Assembly (NCBI GenBank): GCA_037129925.1
Contig: JBAXTZ010000008.1
Span: forward strand, 1-64,000
DNA length: 64,000 bases
From: JBAXTZ01 sp037129925
GTDB taxonomy: Bacteria > Bacillota > Negativicutes > JBAXTZ01
Reading direction: 5' to 3'
A program made the translations under genes and the position numbers. The notes beneath the pieces are model-generated. The model was not told where the DNA came from. It did no database searches and saw only the letters and a program-made list of their open reading frames with translations. This document shows positions 8,152 to 18,056 of the stretch, in pieces (position 1 is the first letter of the stretch; every line of letters begins with the position of its first letter).

Positions 8152-10071
8152 TTAGAAACTGGCGCCCATTGAAAAGTAGAAGTGTATGCCGCCGAAGGCG
8201 TCAGCATCGGCAGAAGAATAGGGCAGTCCCCAGTCAAACCGTAGCGGTCCGATTGGCGTTACAACCCGCGCGCCAAAACCATAGTCGGCTCGCCAACCGC
8301 CACTATCGATACCGGCAACCGGTCCATAAGCCGGATTATAGGTTCGCGATACAGCCCAAGTTTGACCGACATCGGTAAACAACACCGCCTGGATTTTATC
8401 AATAATTGGGATGCGATATTCCAAGGTGCCATAGACCATTGATGAACCGGTAAACTGACCACTGTTGTAGCCGCGTAAATTGTCCGGTCCGCCCAGATAA
8501 TAGCCGCCAACTTCCGGCACATCGCCAAATCCGGCGCCACCTGATGCTTTAACTGCTATCGTCTGATCAAAAAACGTTTTCCAATAAGTGCGATATTCGC
8601 CGTTCAATTTCTGATAAGTAAAGTTGCCGCCAAGAATTGAACCGGTTGATTCTAACGAAACCGACTGATATTGTCCAGAAGTAGCGGCGAACACATTGTC
8701 GCGACTGTCATAAATCCGTGACAACATAATACTGTTCAACGTGCCGAAGTTTTGATTGATGAACCCGTAATATGGGTTTGGTCCGATAGCAATAGTACCA
8801 GTTGTGTCATAGATAGTTGGCTGCCGGTAGTCAATCTGTCCGTATTGATTGGCTTCATACGAAAAGTTTCGAGTCTTGAGCGTTACATACCAGCGTTGAT
8901 ATTCGCCAAACTGCTGACCAAGTGTCGCGTAAGTACCGATTTCACGAGTATTATACGATGAACGCATTTGGCTATACAAATTAGTATTTGGCCATGGATA
9001 AACCTCCGGGGATTCCGGATAGTCCCCCCAACCGCATGCAGGCGGCGTATTAGGGTCAACTAAACCGTAATCACTATTTGTCGACCAGTTATCATACAGA
9101 CTGACTGACAGTGACATTCCGGATTCGGTCAGATATGGTCGGGTGAAGGTTACACTTTTATTGTTCATCCCGCCGCCACCAAGGGCGTATTGCAGGTTAA
9201 TAGCATCACCGGTTCCGAACAAATTGGTATCGCCGACGCCTAAGGTGCCGAAGAACCCGCCGTTGTTCGAGCCGGTAGCGTAACCGCCGCCGACGTTAAA
9301 CTGTCCGGTGCGCCCCTCCTTTACTTTGATATCCACATCAATTTGGTTAGGTAGTCGGCCAGGCGGAAAAGTAAAGCTAACATCACTAAAGAATCCGAGA
9401 TTGTTTAAGCGCTGATAACTGCGCACATAATCGTTCTTATTGAAAGGTTTGCCGGCCTGGATCCTCAACTCGCGTGTTATTACATACTCTGACGTTTTAT
9501 CGTTACCAGACACTACGATACTTTCGATTATTCCTTCAGTCAATGTAATCGTAACTGTTCCGTCCATCGCTACATCAACATCGCTGGCTTTTGCCAACAC
9601 ATACCCATCATCGGCATATTTTTTTAAAACCGCCTGGATTCCTTGTTGCAGGGCGCGGTTGTTTAATATTTGTCCGATTGGCGTATCCAGAAGCGGCACC
9701 AACTGTTCCGGCTTATAGATAGTATCGCCTTTGAACAATATTTGCTTGACGATAACATTTGGCATGACATCATATAGTACTGAAACACCACTGGCATTTT
9801 CTACATAGCGGGTAGAAACACGATAGAAATAACCGCACTGTGTGAGCATCTCGACATCTTTATCGACAATGTCACTACTCAATAGCATCCCGGTCTGCAA
9901 TCGCAACAGCGGTATTAACGGTTGAGAAATATCACTGGTAGTCCCATCGATTCGAACATCCGTTACCATTTTTCCGTCATACTGAGTCGCCGCCGCTACT
10001 AAGTTTGGAAGTAACATCATTGTTACAAGTAACAGTGTCATTAACACCAGGTAATTTTTACTGCTAAACAT
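8152..10071 (-). CDS. bamA: Outer membrane assembly factor BamA (Omp85)
   Basis: Inserts beta-barrel proteins into the outer membrane. Residues 1-27 are a signal peptide. About three POTRA-like repeats follow (roughly 33-108, 109-188, 190-262) rather than the five of enterobacterial BamA, in line with the shorter length of 639 residues. The barrel occupies about 263-639. The loop-6 motif appears as NLRGY (VRGF-type) and the chain ends with a terminal Phe after an aromatic-rich final strand (HFYFSMGASF). It lies 10 nt after tamB in the envelope block and is followed by a strong terminator. Confidence 0.95.
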   Translation of the reverse strand: MFSSKNYLVLMTLLLVTMMLLPNLVAAATQYDGKMVTDVRIDGTTSDISQPLIPLLRLQTGMLLSSDIVDKDVEMLTQCGYFYRVSTRYVENASGVSVLYDVMPNVIVKQILFKGDTIYKPEQLVPLLDTPIGQILNNRALQQGIQAVLKKYADDGYVLAKASDVDVAMDGTVTITLTEGIIESIVVSGNDKTSEYVITRELRIQAGKPFNKNDYVRSYQRLNNLGFFSDVSFTFPPGRLPNQIDVDIKVKEGRTGQFNVGGGYATGSNNGGFFGTLGVGDTNLFGTGDAINLQYALGGGGMNNKSVTFTRPYLTESGMSLSVSLYDNWSTNSDYGLVDPNTPPACGWGDYPESPEVYPWPNTNLYSQMRSSYNTREIGTYATLGQQFGEYQRWYVTLKTRNFSYEANQYGQIDYRQPTIYDTTGTIAIGPNPYYGFINQNFGTLNSIMLSRIYDSRDNVFAATSGQYQSVSLESTGSILGGNFTYQKLNGEYRTYWKTFFDQTIAVKASGGAGFGDVPEVGGYYLGGPDNLRGYNSGQFTGSSMVYGTLEYRIPIIDKIQAVLFTDVGQTWAVSRTYNPAYGPVAGIDSGGWRADYGFGARVVTPIGPLRFDWGLPYSSADADAFGGIHFYFSMGASF

Positions 10072-10081
10072 TTTTCTCCTC

Positions 10082-13000
10082 TTAGAATGTCCAAATCTTA
10101 TTCAAAATTATACTGTTATTTTGTTGGCTATCAGTTGATCCAGTTAGATACAAATGTTGCCATAAATCATATTGCAGTTGAAACTGGTAGTAATTATAGC
10201 CTATTCCTATAGATGACTTCAACAATAACTTTTCAAAGACGTACTTTCCCACTTCCAGCTGGTATATTTCCTGATTGTTCACATTGTTCTGATTGTTGTT
10301 GCTACCAATATTCGCAGACAAAGTCGCCCGGCTCAAATTAAAGTAGTCTAATCCTAAATTTGTTCGAACCGATGAGCCAACACTTCCAAAAACTGCCGAC
10401 TGCGCGAACCGCAAGCTGGTGTTAATCGCTTGATTAGAAAAGGCTTGACTCAATTGCGCGTTTCCGTTGCTCTGCGGTGCTTGACCGGTTGTCAACAGAT
10501 AGCCGATATCACTGCTCGACAGCCCGCCGTCCGATGTTAGCTTGATAATCGGGTTGTCAGCCACTCCTTGCACCGTTAGGTAGATAGTATAAACTTTGTT
10601 GGGACTAGTGCCGGGATTTATCGGATCCGGACTACTAACTGTTGCCTTAGCCTGAATATTTACATTCGGGATATTGGAATCAATCCGTTCAAAATCGACT
10701 TCGCCTTTTTCAATATTAAACTCGTTGTTCATATAAGTTATTTGTCCGCTAATAGCCGTAACTTTACCGCTATTATTTGGCGAAAGCGTTGAACCGCCAA
10801 AATGAACTTTCCCTGTCACCAAAATATCAAAAAAGAACGGATTATACACTCGAAGTTTGCTACCAAGATCAACTGTAAGGTCTAAATCAACATCCGGAAT
10901 AATAAATCCGGTATTATTGTCAGCTGCACCGATGAATGATGCCAATTTCACTTCAATTACATCATTTTTCTTGAAACCAATTGTTCCCGTTAACTTCGGT
11001 TTGCCATTTTTGTCATCAAGTTTCATTGAAAATTCTAGCGGAATAGAATATTGACTAGTATTTATTTCGACATTTTTTGACGCAAAGGTAAAGCCATAAT
11101 TAACTAACTTCCAGCCCCAAATTAAGCCATTACCAGAAATATCTAGAGTGCCATCGTTTATTCCGCAATGAGTATTATTAATATCAATATTATTGTTTTT
11201 TATATCGACATTCACATTTACGCTAGTTATTTTTTCTTTAAGTGCAGCCAGACCCAACGTACCATTTTTAACCGAAAAGTTTCCGTTTAACAGCGGTGTC
11301 TGCAACGTCCCGCTAATGACCAAATTTCCGCCAATACGACCTTCAGCAGACTTTATCTGTTTGCCAAACAACAGCGGTAATAGTTTCATGTCCGTTTCAT
11401 CTAGCGCCAATTTCAGATTCATCTGCGAATTTGCATGACTGGGTGATTGCGCCATTGACATCGCATCATAGGGGATTTCGCCAATGATTGTCGCCTTGTA
11501 ACCAGATTTGCTCATTAATATTTGATTAACATTGACTTTATCTTTATTAATCGTCAACAGGGCAAACACTTCATCTAACTGAACCCCGGCATAATCCGGC
11601 TTATCTAGTGTAACAGACAGCGCTACATCGGGGTTTTGATAGGTTCCGGTGATCTGCGCGGTCGCCGACAAATTGCCGGATAGCGGTAAATCTTTCCTGC
11701 TCCATTTTGCGATAAGCGCGGCATCGATATTTCGTGCTCCAACCTCCATTGCTAATGGTCCATCAATTTCGCCAACACCCCTTCCGGCGATAATACTGTC
11801 GCCGCGTTTGGCAAACAACTTACTAATAGTCAAGGTTTTATTAGTGTAATTAGCTTCGAGCGCAAAGTTATCCAAACCAAAACCATAGGTTGAAATTGTC
11901 GGCGCTTGTGCGGCAATAGTAAGTGTCGGTTTATCCATAGTTCCGCTAAAATCGGCTTGTAGCGACAGTGCTCCGTTCAACATGTTTTTGTCTGCAATAC
12001 CGGCGGTCGCCATAATATCGCTAATGTCCATTGCCGTTACAAAAACACTGCCGGCACAAACATAATTATCCAATTTAATACTGCCTTCGAATTTTGCCGA
12101 ACCAAGTTTGTGTTTCAAACTCCCCTGCCCAATATCAAAAACAGCTTTATTCAGCGAAAATTCCGCCCAAATGTCGGTATATGATTCTTTATTATAAAAT
12201 ATTTCCGGCGCAGTTATTTTTCCAAACAGCATCGGATTGTCGATGCTACCTTTTAGAAACATTTTCGTCGAAATCGATCCTTGTAAGTTGTTTTTGCCGA
12301 TATTCTGCGGTAGCTTTTCCAAGTCCATGCCGTTTACTTTAATCAAAAAATCCATCTCACTGTAATCGCGCCAAGTTCCGTCGGCAGTGACTTCAGCGCC
12401 TAGCGCTTTCAAATTCAGCGTTCGCAGCACAAGTCCGCTTTTTGTTACTTCCAACTTACCAGTAACACTGTCGACAAGATAGCTTCCATAAACCAAGCTG
12501 CCCGTTTTAAGCTGAGCCTTCAAGAGCGGATCACTAAATGTGCCGTCTAGTTCAAAACTGCCGTTAGCCGCACCTAATACGGCGGCTTCTGGCGTTATCG
12601 AGCGAACAATGTCTTGAATCACTACATTGGAAAATTCTCCGCTCAACTTAGGCGCGGAATTAGCAAAATCAATAGTTCCCGAAGCTTCGGCAACTCCTTC
12701 TCCAGCATCACGGACTTCGATTTTTTTGACTATCAATTTACGGTCAAACAATTCCAAATTCGCAAAACAACTCTTGTAGTTTTGCGCGATTACTCTGCCG
12801 TTGCTGGCTTCAATATTAATGTTCGCGTGCGGTTCAGACAGCGTTCCATCGACATCAGCAGCCGCAAACAGCGTTCCTGTAATTTGGTTTTTTCCAAATA
12901 ATCCGGCAATTTTCGAGCCGTCCATTCCGAAGGCACGAGCTTTCAGGGCAATATCCGTCCCGACTTTACCATAGACGCTAATTTGTCCACCATAGGCGCT

Positions 13001-14524
13001 ACAGTTAAGAAAATCGATAGTAATTGTCTTGTTGTCAAAAGAGAAACCACTAACCGCGTTATCAATAACGTACTTGTCGTAGCGAACATCCTGTACGGCT
13101 ACATTTCCGTCAGCCCGTTTCACATAATTGAGTTTGTCACCTGACAAACTCAATGAAAAAGCTGCTCGGGCGCCAACTTTGTATTTTGCCGCCAATGGTA
13201 TCTGACTTATATCGACATTGCTACCGGCAGCCTTGACATTATATGAAATTTTATCTATATCAAAATCGCCGCTAAATCGTGCACCGCCGCCGTATGCAGC
13301 GACTATTCCATCGGATACAACAATCGTCTTACCATTGATTACCGCGGCCTTAGCTTGAACCTTTTGGGCTTGGTAGCCAAACGCTGTAACATTGTTGGCT
13401 TCAATGTCCGCTTCAACGTTTAGTGTTCGCAATTTACCTTGGGTAACTGCCACAACATCGACTTGACAATCTACTGGCATGAACCCCGGTAAAAATTTAT
13501 TTACAATTGATGTATGCACCCCTTTACCGGCAACCACAACATTTAATTCAAAGTCACGAAAATTCTTAGCAGCAAAGTTAAAGTCACCGGTGACATTGAC
13601 TGCGTCACCATAAGCTTCAGCCCGACCATTGAGGATTGATACTTTTTTTTCGTTCACTTCCAATCGGCCAAATGCGTGCCGCACCGGCACTCCAAAAATG
13701 TCCGCGTCGGCGTCGACGCAGTCGCCATAGACCGAAAACGTTGGCTCTTGTCCCATAACAATCGTAACATATACATCGAGATTCGTTGCGTAACCATTTA
13801 GAAGTTTTACTTCAACTTCGGGAATGTCTTGCCAAATAAAAAGAAAGCTACCTTCTTTCAAACTTATTTTGTCAGTGTGAATCGAAAGTGCCAGTTTATT
13901 TTTGGCAAGGTCAAAATAGCCACTGCCCGTAACTTTTGTACCAAGGGCTTTGTTAATTGTAGACTTAAACCGAATCATATCATTTTCTGACAAATCCAAG
14001 ATTCCAGTCACTTCACTAACCATATTTTTCGCGCCACTGGCAAATTTGGCTGACACTGTTGCGTTGACGAGCCGGATTTCCGGTTTGAATTTGAGCGGCT
14101 CTGTCTTTGGCGTTTTTGGTAAATCCTCGCCAATTTCTTCAACGTTCCATTTGTTTTTGGAGCGTTCCACTAAAAAAGCCTGAACGTCATAGGCGGTAAT
14201 TGAACTGATAAAATTATCCGGTGACAGCCCGGAAAATATCCCAAACGGAGAAAATCGCACTTCTACTTTGGGGATCCGCACCATGGGCATCCCGGATTTT
14301 TCAAAAAGCGTGACTTCGTCCACTTCGATGGTGCGAAAATCAACAATGCGGGCGTTGCCAATGACAATTTTGTTTCCCAGCGCCCCAGTTATCGCTTTGG
14401 ATACCACCAAATCTAATCCGAGCGTCGTCATGTGCCGGGTGAGTAAAAACGCTAGTACGCCAACTGCCAATAGCAATGCAAATAATGTCGCGAAAATAAT
14501 TTTATACCAGCGCATTTTACTCAC
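10082..14524 (-). CDS. tamB: TamB-like translocation/assembly protein (AsmA-like family)
   Basis: A 1480-residue protein with one N-terminal membrane anchor (about residues 8-30) and a very long repetitive beta-rich body. The C-terminal DUF490/TamB domain includes GKVTAISGQITYMNNEFNIE and the segment VQGVADNPIIKLTSDGG followed by SSSDIGYLLTTG. TamB-family proteins form hydrophobic grooves bridging inner and outer membrane, and are implicated in outer-membrane protein assembly and phospholipid transport. It sits directly upstream of bamA, its usual partner in diderms lacking TamA. The ATG follows GAGGAGGTGAG, and a possible promoter lies at 14535-14563. Confidence 0.93.
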   Translation of the reverse strand: MSKMRWYKIIFATLFALLLAVGVLAFLLTRHMTTLGLDLVVSKAITGALGNKIVIGNARIVDFRTIEVDEVTLFEKSGMPMVRIPKVEVRFSPFGIFSGLSPDNFISSITAYDVQAFLVERSKNKWNVEEIGEDLPKTPKTEPLKFKPEIRLVNATVSAKFASGAKNMVSEVTGILDLSENDMIRFKSTINKALGTKVTGSGYFDLAKNKLALSIHTDKISLKEGSFLFIWQDIPEVEVKLLNGYATNLDVYVTIVMGQEPTFSVYGDCVDADADIFGVPVRHAFGRLEVNEKKVSILNGRAEAYGDAVNVTGDFNFAAKNFRDFELNVVVAGKGVHTSIVNKFLPGFMPVDCQVDVVAVTQGKLRTLNVEADIEANNVTAFGYQAQKVQAKAAVINGKTIVVSDGIVAAYGGGARFSGDFDIDKISYNVKAAGSNVDISQIPLAAKYKVGARAAFSLSLSGDKLNYVKRADGNVAVQDVRYDKYVIDNAVSGFSFDNKTITIDFLNCSAYGGQISVYGKVGTDIALKARAFGMDGSKIAGLFGKNQITGTLFAAADVDGTLSEPHANINIEASNGRVIAQNYKSCFANLELFDRKLIVKKIEVRDAGEGVAEASGTIDFANSAPKLSGEFSNVVIQDIVRSITPEAAVLGAANGSFELDGTFSDPLLKAQLKTGSLVYGSYLVDSVTGKLEVTKSGLVLRTLNLKALGAEVTADGTWRDYSEMDFLIKVNGMDLEKLPQNIGKNNLQGSISTKMFLKGSIDNPMLFGKITAPEIFYNKESYTDIWAEFSLNKAVFDIGQGSLKHKLGSAKFEGSIKLDNYVCAGSVFVTAMDISDIMATAGIADKNMLNGALSLQADFSGTMDKPTLTIAAQAPTISTYGFGLDNFALEANYTNKTLTISKLFAKRGDSIIAGRGVGEIDGPLAMEVGARNIDAALIAKWSRKDLPLSGNLSATAQITGTYQNPDVALSVTLDKPDYAGVQLDEVFALLTINKDKVNVNQILMSKSGYKATIIGEIPYDAMSMAQSPSHANSQMNLKLALDETDMKLLPLLFGKQIKSAEGRIGGNLVISGTLQTPLLNGNFSVKNGTLGLAALKEKITSVNVNVDIKNNNIDINNTHCGINDGTLDISGNGLIWGWKLVNYGFTFASKNVEINTSQYSIPLEFSMKLDDKNGKPKLTGTIGFKKNDVIEVKLASFIGAADNNTGFIIPDVDLDLTVDLGSKLRVYNPFFFDILVTGKVHFGGSTLSPNNSGKVTAISGQITYMNNEFNIEKGEVDFERIDSNIPNVNIQAKATVSSPDPINPGTSPNKVYTIYLTVQGVADNPIIKLTSDGGLSSSDIGYLLTTGQAPQSNGNAQLSQAFSNQAINTSLRFAQSAVFGSVGSSVRTNLGLDYFNLSRATLSANIGSNNNQNNVNNQEIYQLEVGKYVFEKLLLKSSIGIGYNYYQFQLQYDLWQHLYLTGSTDSQQNNSIILNKIWTF

Positions 14525-14534
14525 CTCCTCGCCA

Positions 14535-14563
14535 ATTATTGAAAAATCAACTAATTTTTACAA
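14535..14563 (-). promoter_or_regulatory. Possible promoter for tamB-bamA
   Basis: Minus-strand TTGTAA (14563-14558) and AATAAT (14540-14535) are separated by 17 nt. The element lies between the tolC terminator and the tamB start, so it would let tamB-bamA be transcribed independently. Confidence 0.42.
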
Positions 14564-14600
14564 GCGAAAAAAGCAAAATAGAAATAACTCTATTTTGCTC
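14563..14600 (-). terminator. Rho-independent terminator after tolC
   Basis: On the minus strand AGCAAAATA (14599-14591) pairs with TATTTTGCT (14580-14572) around a 10-nt loop, followed by TTTTTTC. It starts about 20 nt after the tolC-like stop codon. Confidence 0.82.
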
Positions 14601-14619
14601 TTCCCTCAATAGTTGCAAA

Positions 14620-15969
14620 TTATTGAACCGGAACGCCGGTATATAATGCTAATTGAGCGTTATCTTTGTTAAAGTTATACAGTGAATTCCAATACTGTGA
14701 TTGGGCGTTAGCAAGATCGCTTTGCGCGGTCATGACGTTTAAGTTGGTTGTAACACCGGAATTGTATTGGACATTGTTTATCTTCAAGTTTTCTGTCGCA
14801 AAATCCAGATAGGCTTTGTTCGCGGCAATTAGTTTGACGTCAGTGCCAATTTGGTCAATAGCCTGATTGACTTGCAAGATAACTTGCAAACGAACCAGCT
14901 CAGATGCCTGTTGGTCTTGAGTTATTTGCGCTTGAGCGGCTTTGACTTGGTTTTTCGTCAAAAAACCGTCGAAGACGTTATATTGCAACGAGGCAGTTAC
15001 TGCTCCCACATTAATGTTGGAATTAATTGTCTGACCAGCGATGTTTAAATAAGTATCTTTGACCCCTAATCCCAAACTATTAGAGTAAGAAGCTCCCAGT
15101 GCAATCGTCGGATAATAACCGGCTTCGCTCACTTTCAAGCCATATTGGTCGGCTTGAACAGCGATTTTTGAAGCGCTATAATCAGGGCGATTTTTTAGCG
15201 CGTAGTCTACCAGCGTTGCCGCGTTTAAGTTGTCTTGTTTGATGGTTAAATCTTCTGCTAATATAATCACTGTATCAAGGGGAATGTTCATAGTGGTTTT
15301 TAATGTGAGTATTGCAATCGCGGAGGCATTTTGCGCCGCAATTAACTGTGTCATCGCTTTTGCCTGATCTGATTGAGTTTGCAGCACGTCAGATTTGGCA
15401 ACCACACCGGCGCTATATTGAGCATTTACCACCCGCAAATGCTCAGTTTGAGTATCAACGTTGCTCTGCGCGACAACGACCTGATTTTTACCGTTAACCG
15501 CGGTGTAATAAGCCGCGGCTGCATTGTATTTTAGTTGTTGTTTGGTTAATTGCACCTGTTGATCCAGTCCGGCCAGCCCGGATTTTGCCTGCATAATACC
15601 GTAAGTTATAGCGCCGCCGGTGAACAACGGGTATTGAACCGCTATCGACAATCCGTTAGTGATGCCGTTATTTGTAGTTCCGTTGACACTAGATGGTAGC
15701 GGCGGATTCCACCCGGAAGCACTAAACGAAGTACCACTCCAAGGTTGAAAGTTATCGGTTAAAGTAACCGTCGGCCAATTACCGGCCTCGGCTTGTCCGA
15801 CTTGGGCAAACACTTGGTCACGCTTTGCCAGTACTTGCTGTAATTGCGGGTTGTTTTGCAATGTTAATGTTACCGCTTGCTGCACCGTCAGGTTTAAGGT
15901 AGTTGCCGCCGAAACTGTAGCGGTCAAAAGTAGTAACGCTGTCAAAAGTAAGATAATGGTTTTTTTCAT
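14620..15969 (-). CDS. tolC: TolC-family outer membrane channel protein
   Basis: Predicted trimeric outer-membrane channel for efflux or type I secretion. The protein has 449 residues: a signal peptide (MKKTIILLLTALLLL through about residue 22), then two outer membrane efflux protein repeats rich in long helices with NNPQL, YTAVNGKNQVV and KNQVKAAQAQI-type segments. The frame extends 29 codons upstream, but the ATG at 15969 follows GGAGG and starts a proper signal peptide. It follows mlaD with a 13-nt gap and ends at a strong terminator. No inner-membrane pump or adaptor is adjacent, so its partner pump is unknown. Confidence 0.9.
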   Translation of the reverse strand: MKKTIILLLTALLLLTATVSAATTLNLTVQQAVTLTLQNNPQLQQVLAKRDQVFAQVGQAEAGNWPTVTLTDNFQPWSGTSFSASGWNPPLPSSVNGTTNNGITNGLSIAVQYPLFTGGAITYGIMQAKSGLAGLDQQVQLTKQQLKYNAAAAYYTAVNGKNQVVVAQSNVDTQTEHLRVVNAQYSAGVVAKSDVLQTQSDQAKAMTQLIAAQNASAIAILTLKTTMNIPLDTVIILAEDLTIKQDNLNAATLVDYALKNRPDYSASKIAVQADQYGLKVSEAGYYPTIALGASYSNSLGLGVKDTYLNIAGQTINSNINVGAVTASLQYNVFDGFLTKNQVKAAQAQITQDQQASELVRLQVILQVNQAIDQIGTDVKLIAANKAYLDFATENLKINNVQYNSGVTTNLNVMTAQSDLANAQSQYWNSLYNFNKDNAQLALYTGVPVQ

Positions 15970-15982
15970 ATTTCCTCCACAA

Positions 15983-17284
15983 CTAAAATTTTGCGCCGAT
16001 TCCCAAATATATGTCTTTTGGCGATTGATTGATGCGATAGTTTTGCAATACCGCATATATATTATCAGTCAAAGCAAAATCAATCCGCGCTTTGATGCTG
16101 AGATTATTCGGGTTATAGAGATCCAGCGACAACTTCCACAGATTCTCATTGAAGTGCATATCTACGCCAATACCAGGTTGGCTGTCGACTAATCCCACCC
16201 GATACGAGCGACCGTCGGCGCTATGTATGCCGTATTGCAGATTTAGTCCGCCGGTATTGGTCGCATCCGAGCTTCCCGTTCCGCCGATATTATCAAATCC
16301 TAGCAGCGCAAATGACGTTTTGTTTATATCCATAGTCGACCAGACACTGGTCTGGATATTCGCGTTAAAAGCACCGACCATCATGTCGCCGCCGCCATGA
16401 AATTCAAATTTGTTGTCTTTTAGTAAATTCACTGATGTGTCTGAAAGCACCCGGGCATTTTTAGCAGTCTGTTTAATATCATCAGCCGTCTGAGGGTCGG
16501 TAAGCGTCGGCTCTAATGCCGTCAATATTTTATCTAGCCGCGCAGTTGAGTCTTTCACATTCGAAATAGTATCCCGCATGTCATTTGCGGCGATGTCATC
16601 TTTGTTAAATACTGTAATAAAATGGTCGGCTTTTTTTGAAAACTCATTTAATGTCTGCGACATTTGCCGCAAGTTAAGCATCATTATCTGTACGTTTGCA
16701 TGGTTTGCTTCTAACATTTTATTGGTATTAGCAGTCAGCAACTTTACATTGTCAGCAGTTTCACCGGCACTACTAATAATTTTTTTATAACTTGCTTGTT
16801 GTTCAGGTCCGAGCAACGATGTGTTCACTGCTTTGACCATTTGCTGAACTCCGGTCATTATTTCTGCCGCTGATTCTAACATTGCTGCCATTGCTGATGG
16901 TTTACCGATTAGATAAGCGCCTGGTTTAATGAACTTTCCGTTTTGTTTTGCCGGTGCAGAGATGTCGATATATTTGTCACCTAACACCCCGGAAGTTGCA
17001 ATCGTAATCGCTGAACCTTCAGGGATTTTGTATTCTTCCTTGATAAACATACCCACTTCAACAACATCTTGGGTAAGCTTAATGGTCGTAACGCGCCCGA
17101 TTGTCACACCGGCAAAATGAATCGAAGCACCGGAATACAGTCCTGAAACATCGCGATAAGTTGCCGTAAACTCGTAACCCTTGTCATTTGCCTTAAATGC
17201 CCCGAGAAAAGATGCCATCAAGATAAACAAAGCTAGACCGACGATAAACACTAAGCCGACTTTAGCTTCTTTGCTATAGCCCAT
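15983..17284 (-). CDS. mlaD: MlaD-type MCE protein with C-terminal beta-rich domain
   Basis: Substrate-binding component of an MlaFED-type lipid ABC transporter. The ATG at 17284, spaced 6 nt from AAGGAGG, was chosen; it overlaps the mlaF stop. The 433-residue chain has a membrane anchor (about 8-29), an MCE domain (38-112, with ATYRDVSGLYSGASIHFAGV and GVLGDKYIDIS), a long helical/coiled region (about 130-290), and a beta-rich C-terminal region (292-433) with alternating hydrophobic strands ending in GIGAKF. Enterobacterial MlaD (about 180 residues) lacks the last two parts. The same architecture is known from Veillonella parvula, where MlaD is thought to span the periplasm and insert a barrel in the outer membrane. 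No mlaA, mlaB or mlaC is seen here, consistent with a self-contained system. Confidence 0.9.
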   Translation of the reverse strand: MGYSKEAKVGLVFIVGLALFILMASFLGAFKANDKGYEFTATYRDVSGLYSGASIHFAGVTIGRVTTIKLTQDVVEVGMFIKEEYKIPEGSAITIATSGVLGDKYIDISAPAKQNGKFIKPGAYLIGKPSAMAAMLESAAEIMTGVQQMVKAVNTSLLGPEQQASYKKIISSAGETADNVKLLTANTNKMLEANHANVQIMMLNLRQMSQTLNEFSKKADHFITVFNKDDIAANDMRDTISNVKDSTARLDKILTALEPTLTDPQTADDIKQTAKNARVLSDTSVNLLKDNKFEFHGGGDMMVGAFNANIQTSVWSTMDINKTSFALLGFDNIGGTGSSDATNTGGLNLQYGIHSADGRSYRVGLVDSQPGIGVDMHFNENLWKLSLDLYNPNNLSIKARIDFALTDNIYAVLQNYRINQSPKDIYLGIGAKF

Positions 17285-18032
17285 CGTCATCCTCCTTGAT
17301 ATCTGGTAAATAGTCCAAACCATTAATAAACTGCTGTACCAATGGTATTTTAGAATTTTGAATTTCCTGGGGCGTTCCAATCTGCAATAAATCACCTTGG
17401 TATAAAAAAGCGATTTTATCGGCGATCCGATATGCGCTATGCATATCATGGGTAACAACTACCGAAGTTGTGCCTAGTTCTTGCCGGATTGACGAAATCA
17501 ATCGATCAATTCCGGCGGTCGTGACTGGATCCAAGCCGGAAGTTGGTTCATCATAAAGGATTATTTTTGGATTGGCGGCAATTCCCCGGGCGATTCCCAC
17601 GCGCTTTTTCATACCGCCTGACAGCTCACCGGGCATCATCTTAACAGTATGTCCCAACCCGACCAAGTCTAGCATCCGTTGTACTGTTTCTTTGATTTTT
17701 TCTTCCGGCTCGCGGTCGCGACGCAAGGTAAATGCGACATTTTCACCAACGCTCATAAAATCAAATAATGCCGAATACTGAAATATCATCGTCATTTTTC
17801 GCCGAATTTGATTTAGTTTTTTTTCGGTTGCGCCAATTACGGCATCGCCTTCAACTAACACTGTACCGCTAGTTGGTTTTAGCAAACCAATAATAATCCG
17901 AATGATGGTAGTTTTTCCCGAGCCGCTGCCGCCGATCAACGCCCAAGTTTCACCCGGTTTAATATGAATATTGATGTTCTTCAATACCTGCCTGGCGCCG
18001 AACGTCATATTTATATCCGTTAACTTAATCAT
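17274..18032 (-). CDS. mlaF: Lipid transport ABC ATPase MlaF
   Basis: ATPase of the MlaFED transporter. It has Walker A GGSGSGKT near residues 35-42, the signature LSGGMKKRVGIARG near 140, Walker B IILYDEPTSGLDP near 159-171, and the switch His in VVVTHDM. The 252-residue length is standard. It lies between mlaE and mlaD in a contiguous operon, overlapping the mlaD start by 11 nt. Confidence 0.95.
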   Translation of the reverse strand: MIKLTDINMTFGARQVLKNINIHIKPGETWALIGGSGSGKTTIIRIIIGLLKPTSGTVLVEGDAVIGATEKKLNQIRRKMTMIFQYSALFDFMSVGENVAFTLRRDREPEEKIKETVQRMLDLVGLGHTVKMMPGELSGGMKKRVGIARGIAANPKIILYDEPTSGLDPVTTAGIDRLISSIRQELGTTSVVVTHDMHSAYRIADKIAFLYQGDLLQIGTPQEIQNSKIPLVQQFINGLDYLPDIKEDDDGL

Positions 18033-18056
18033 AATAAAATATTATCCGATGCCTCC

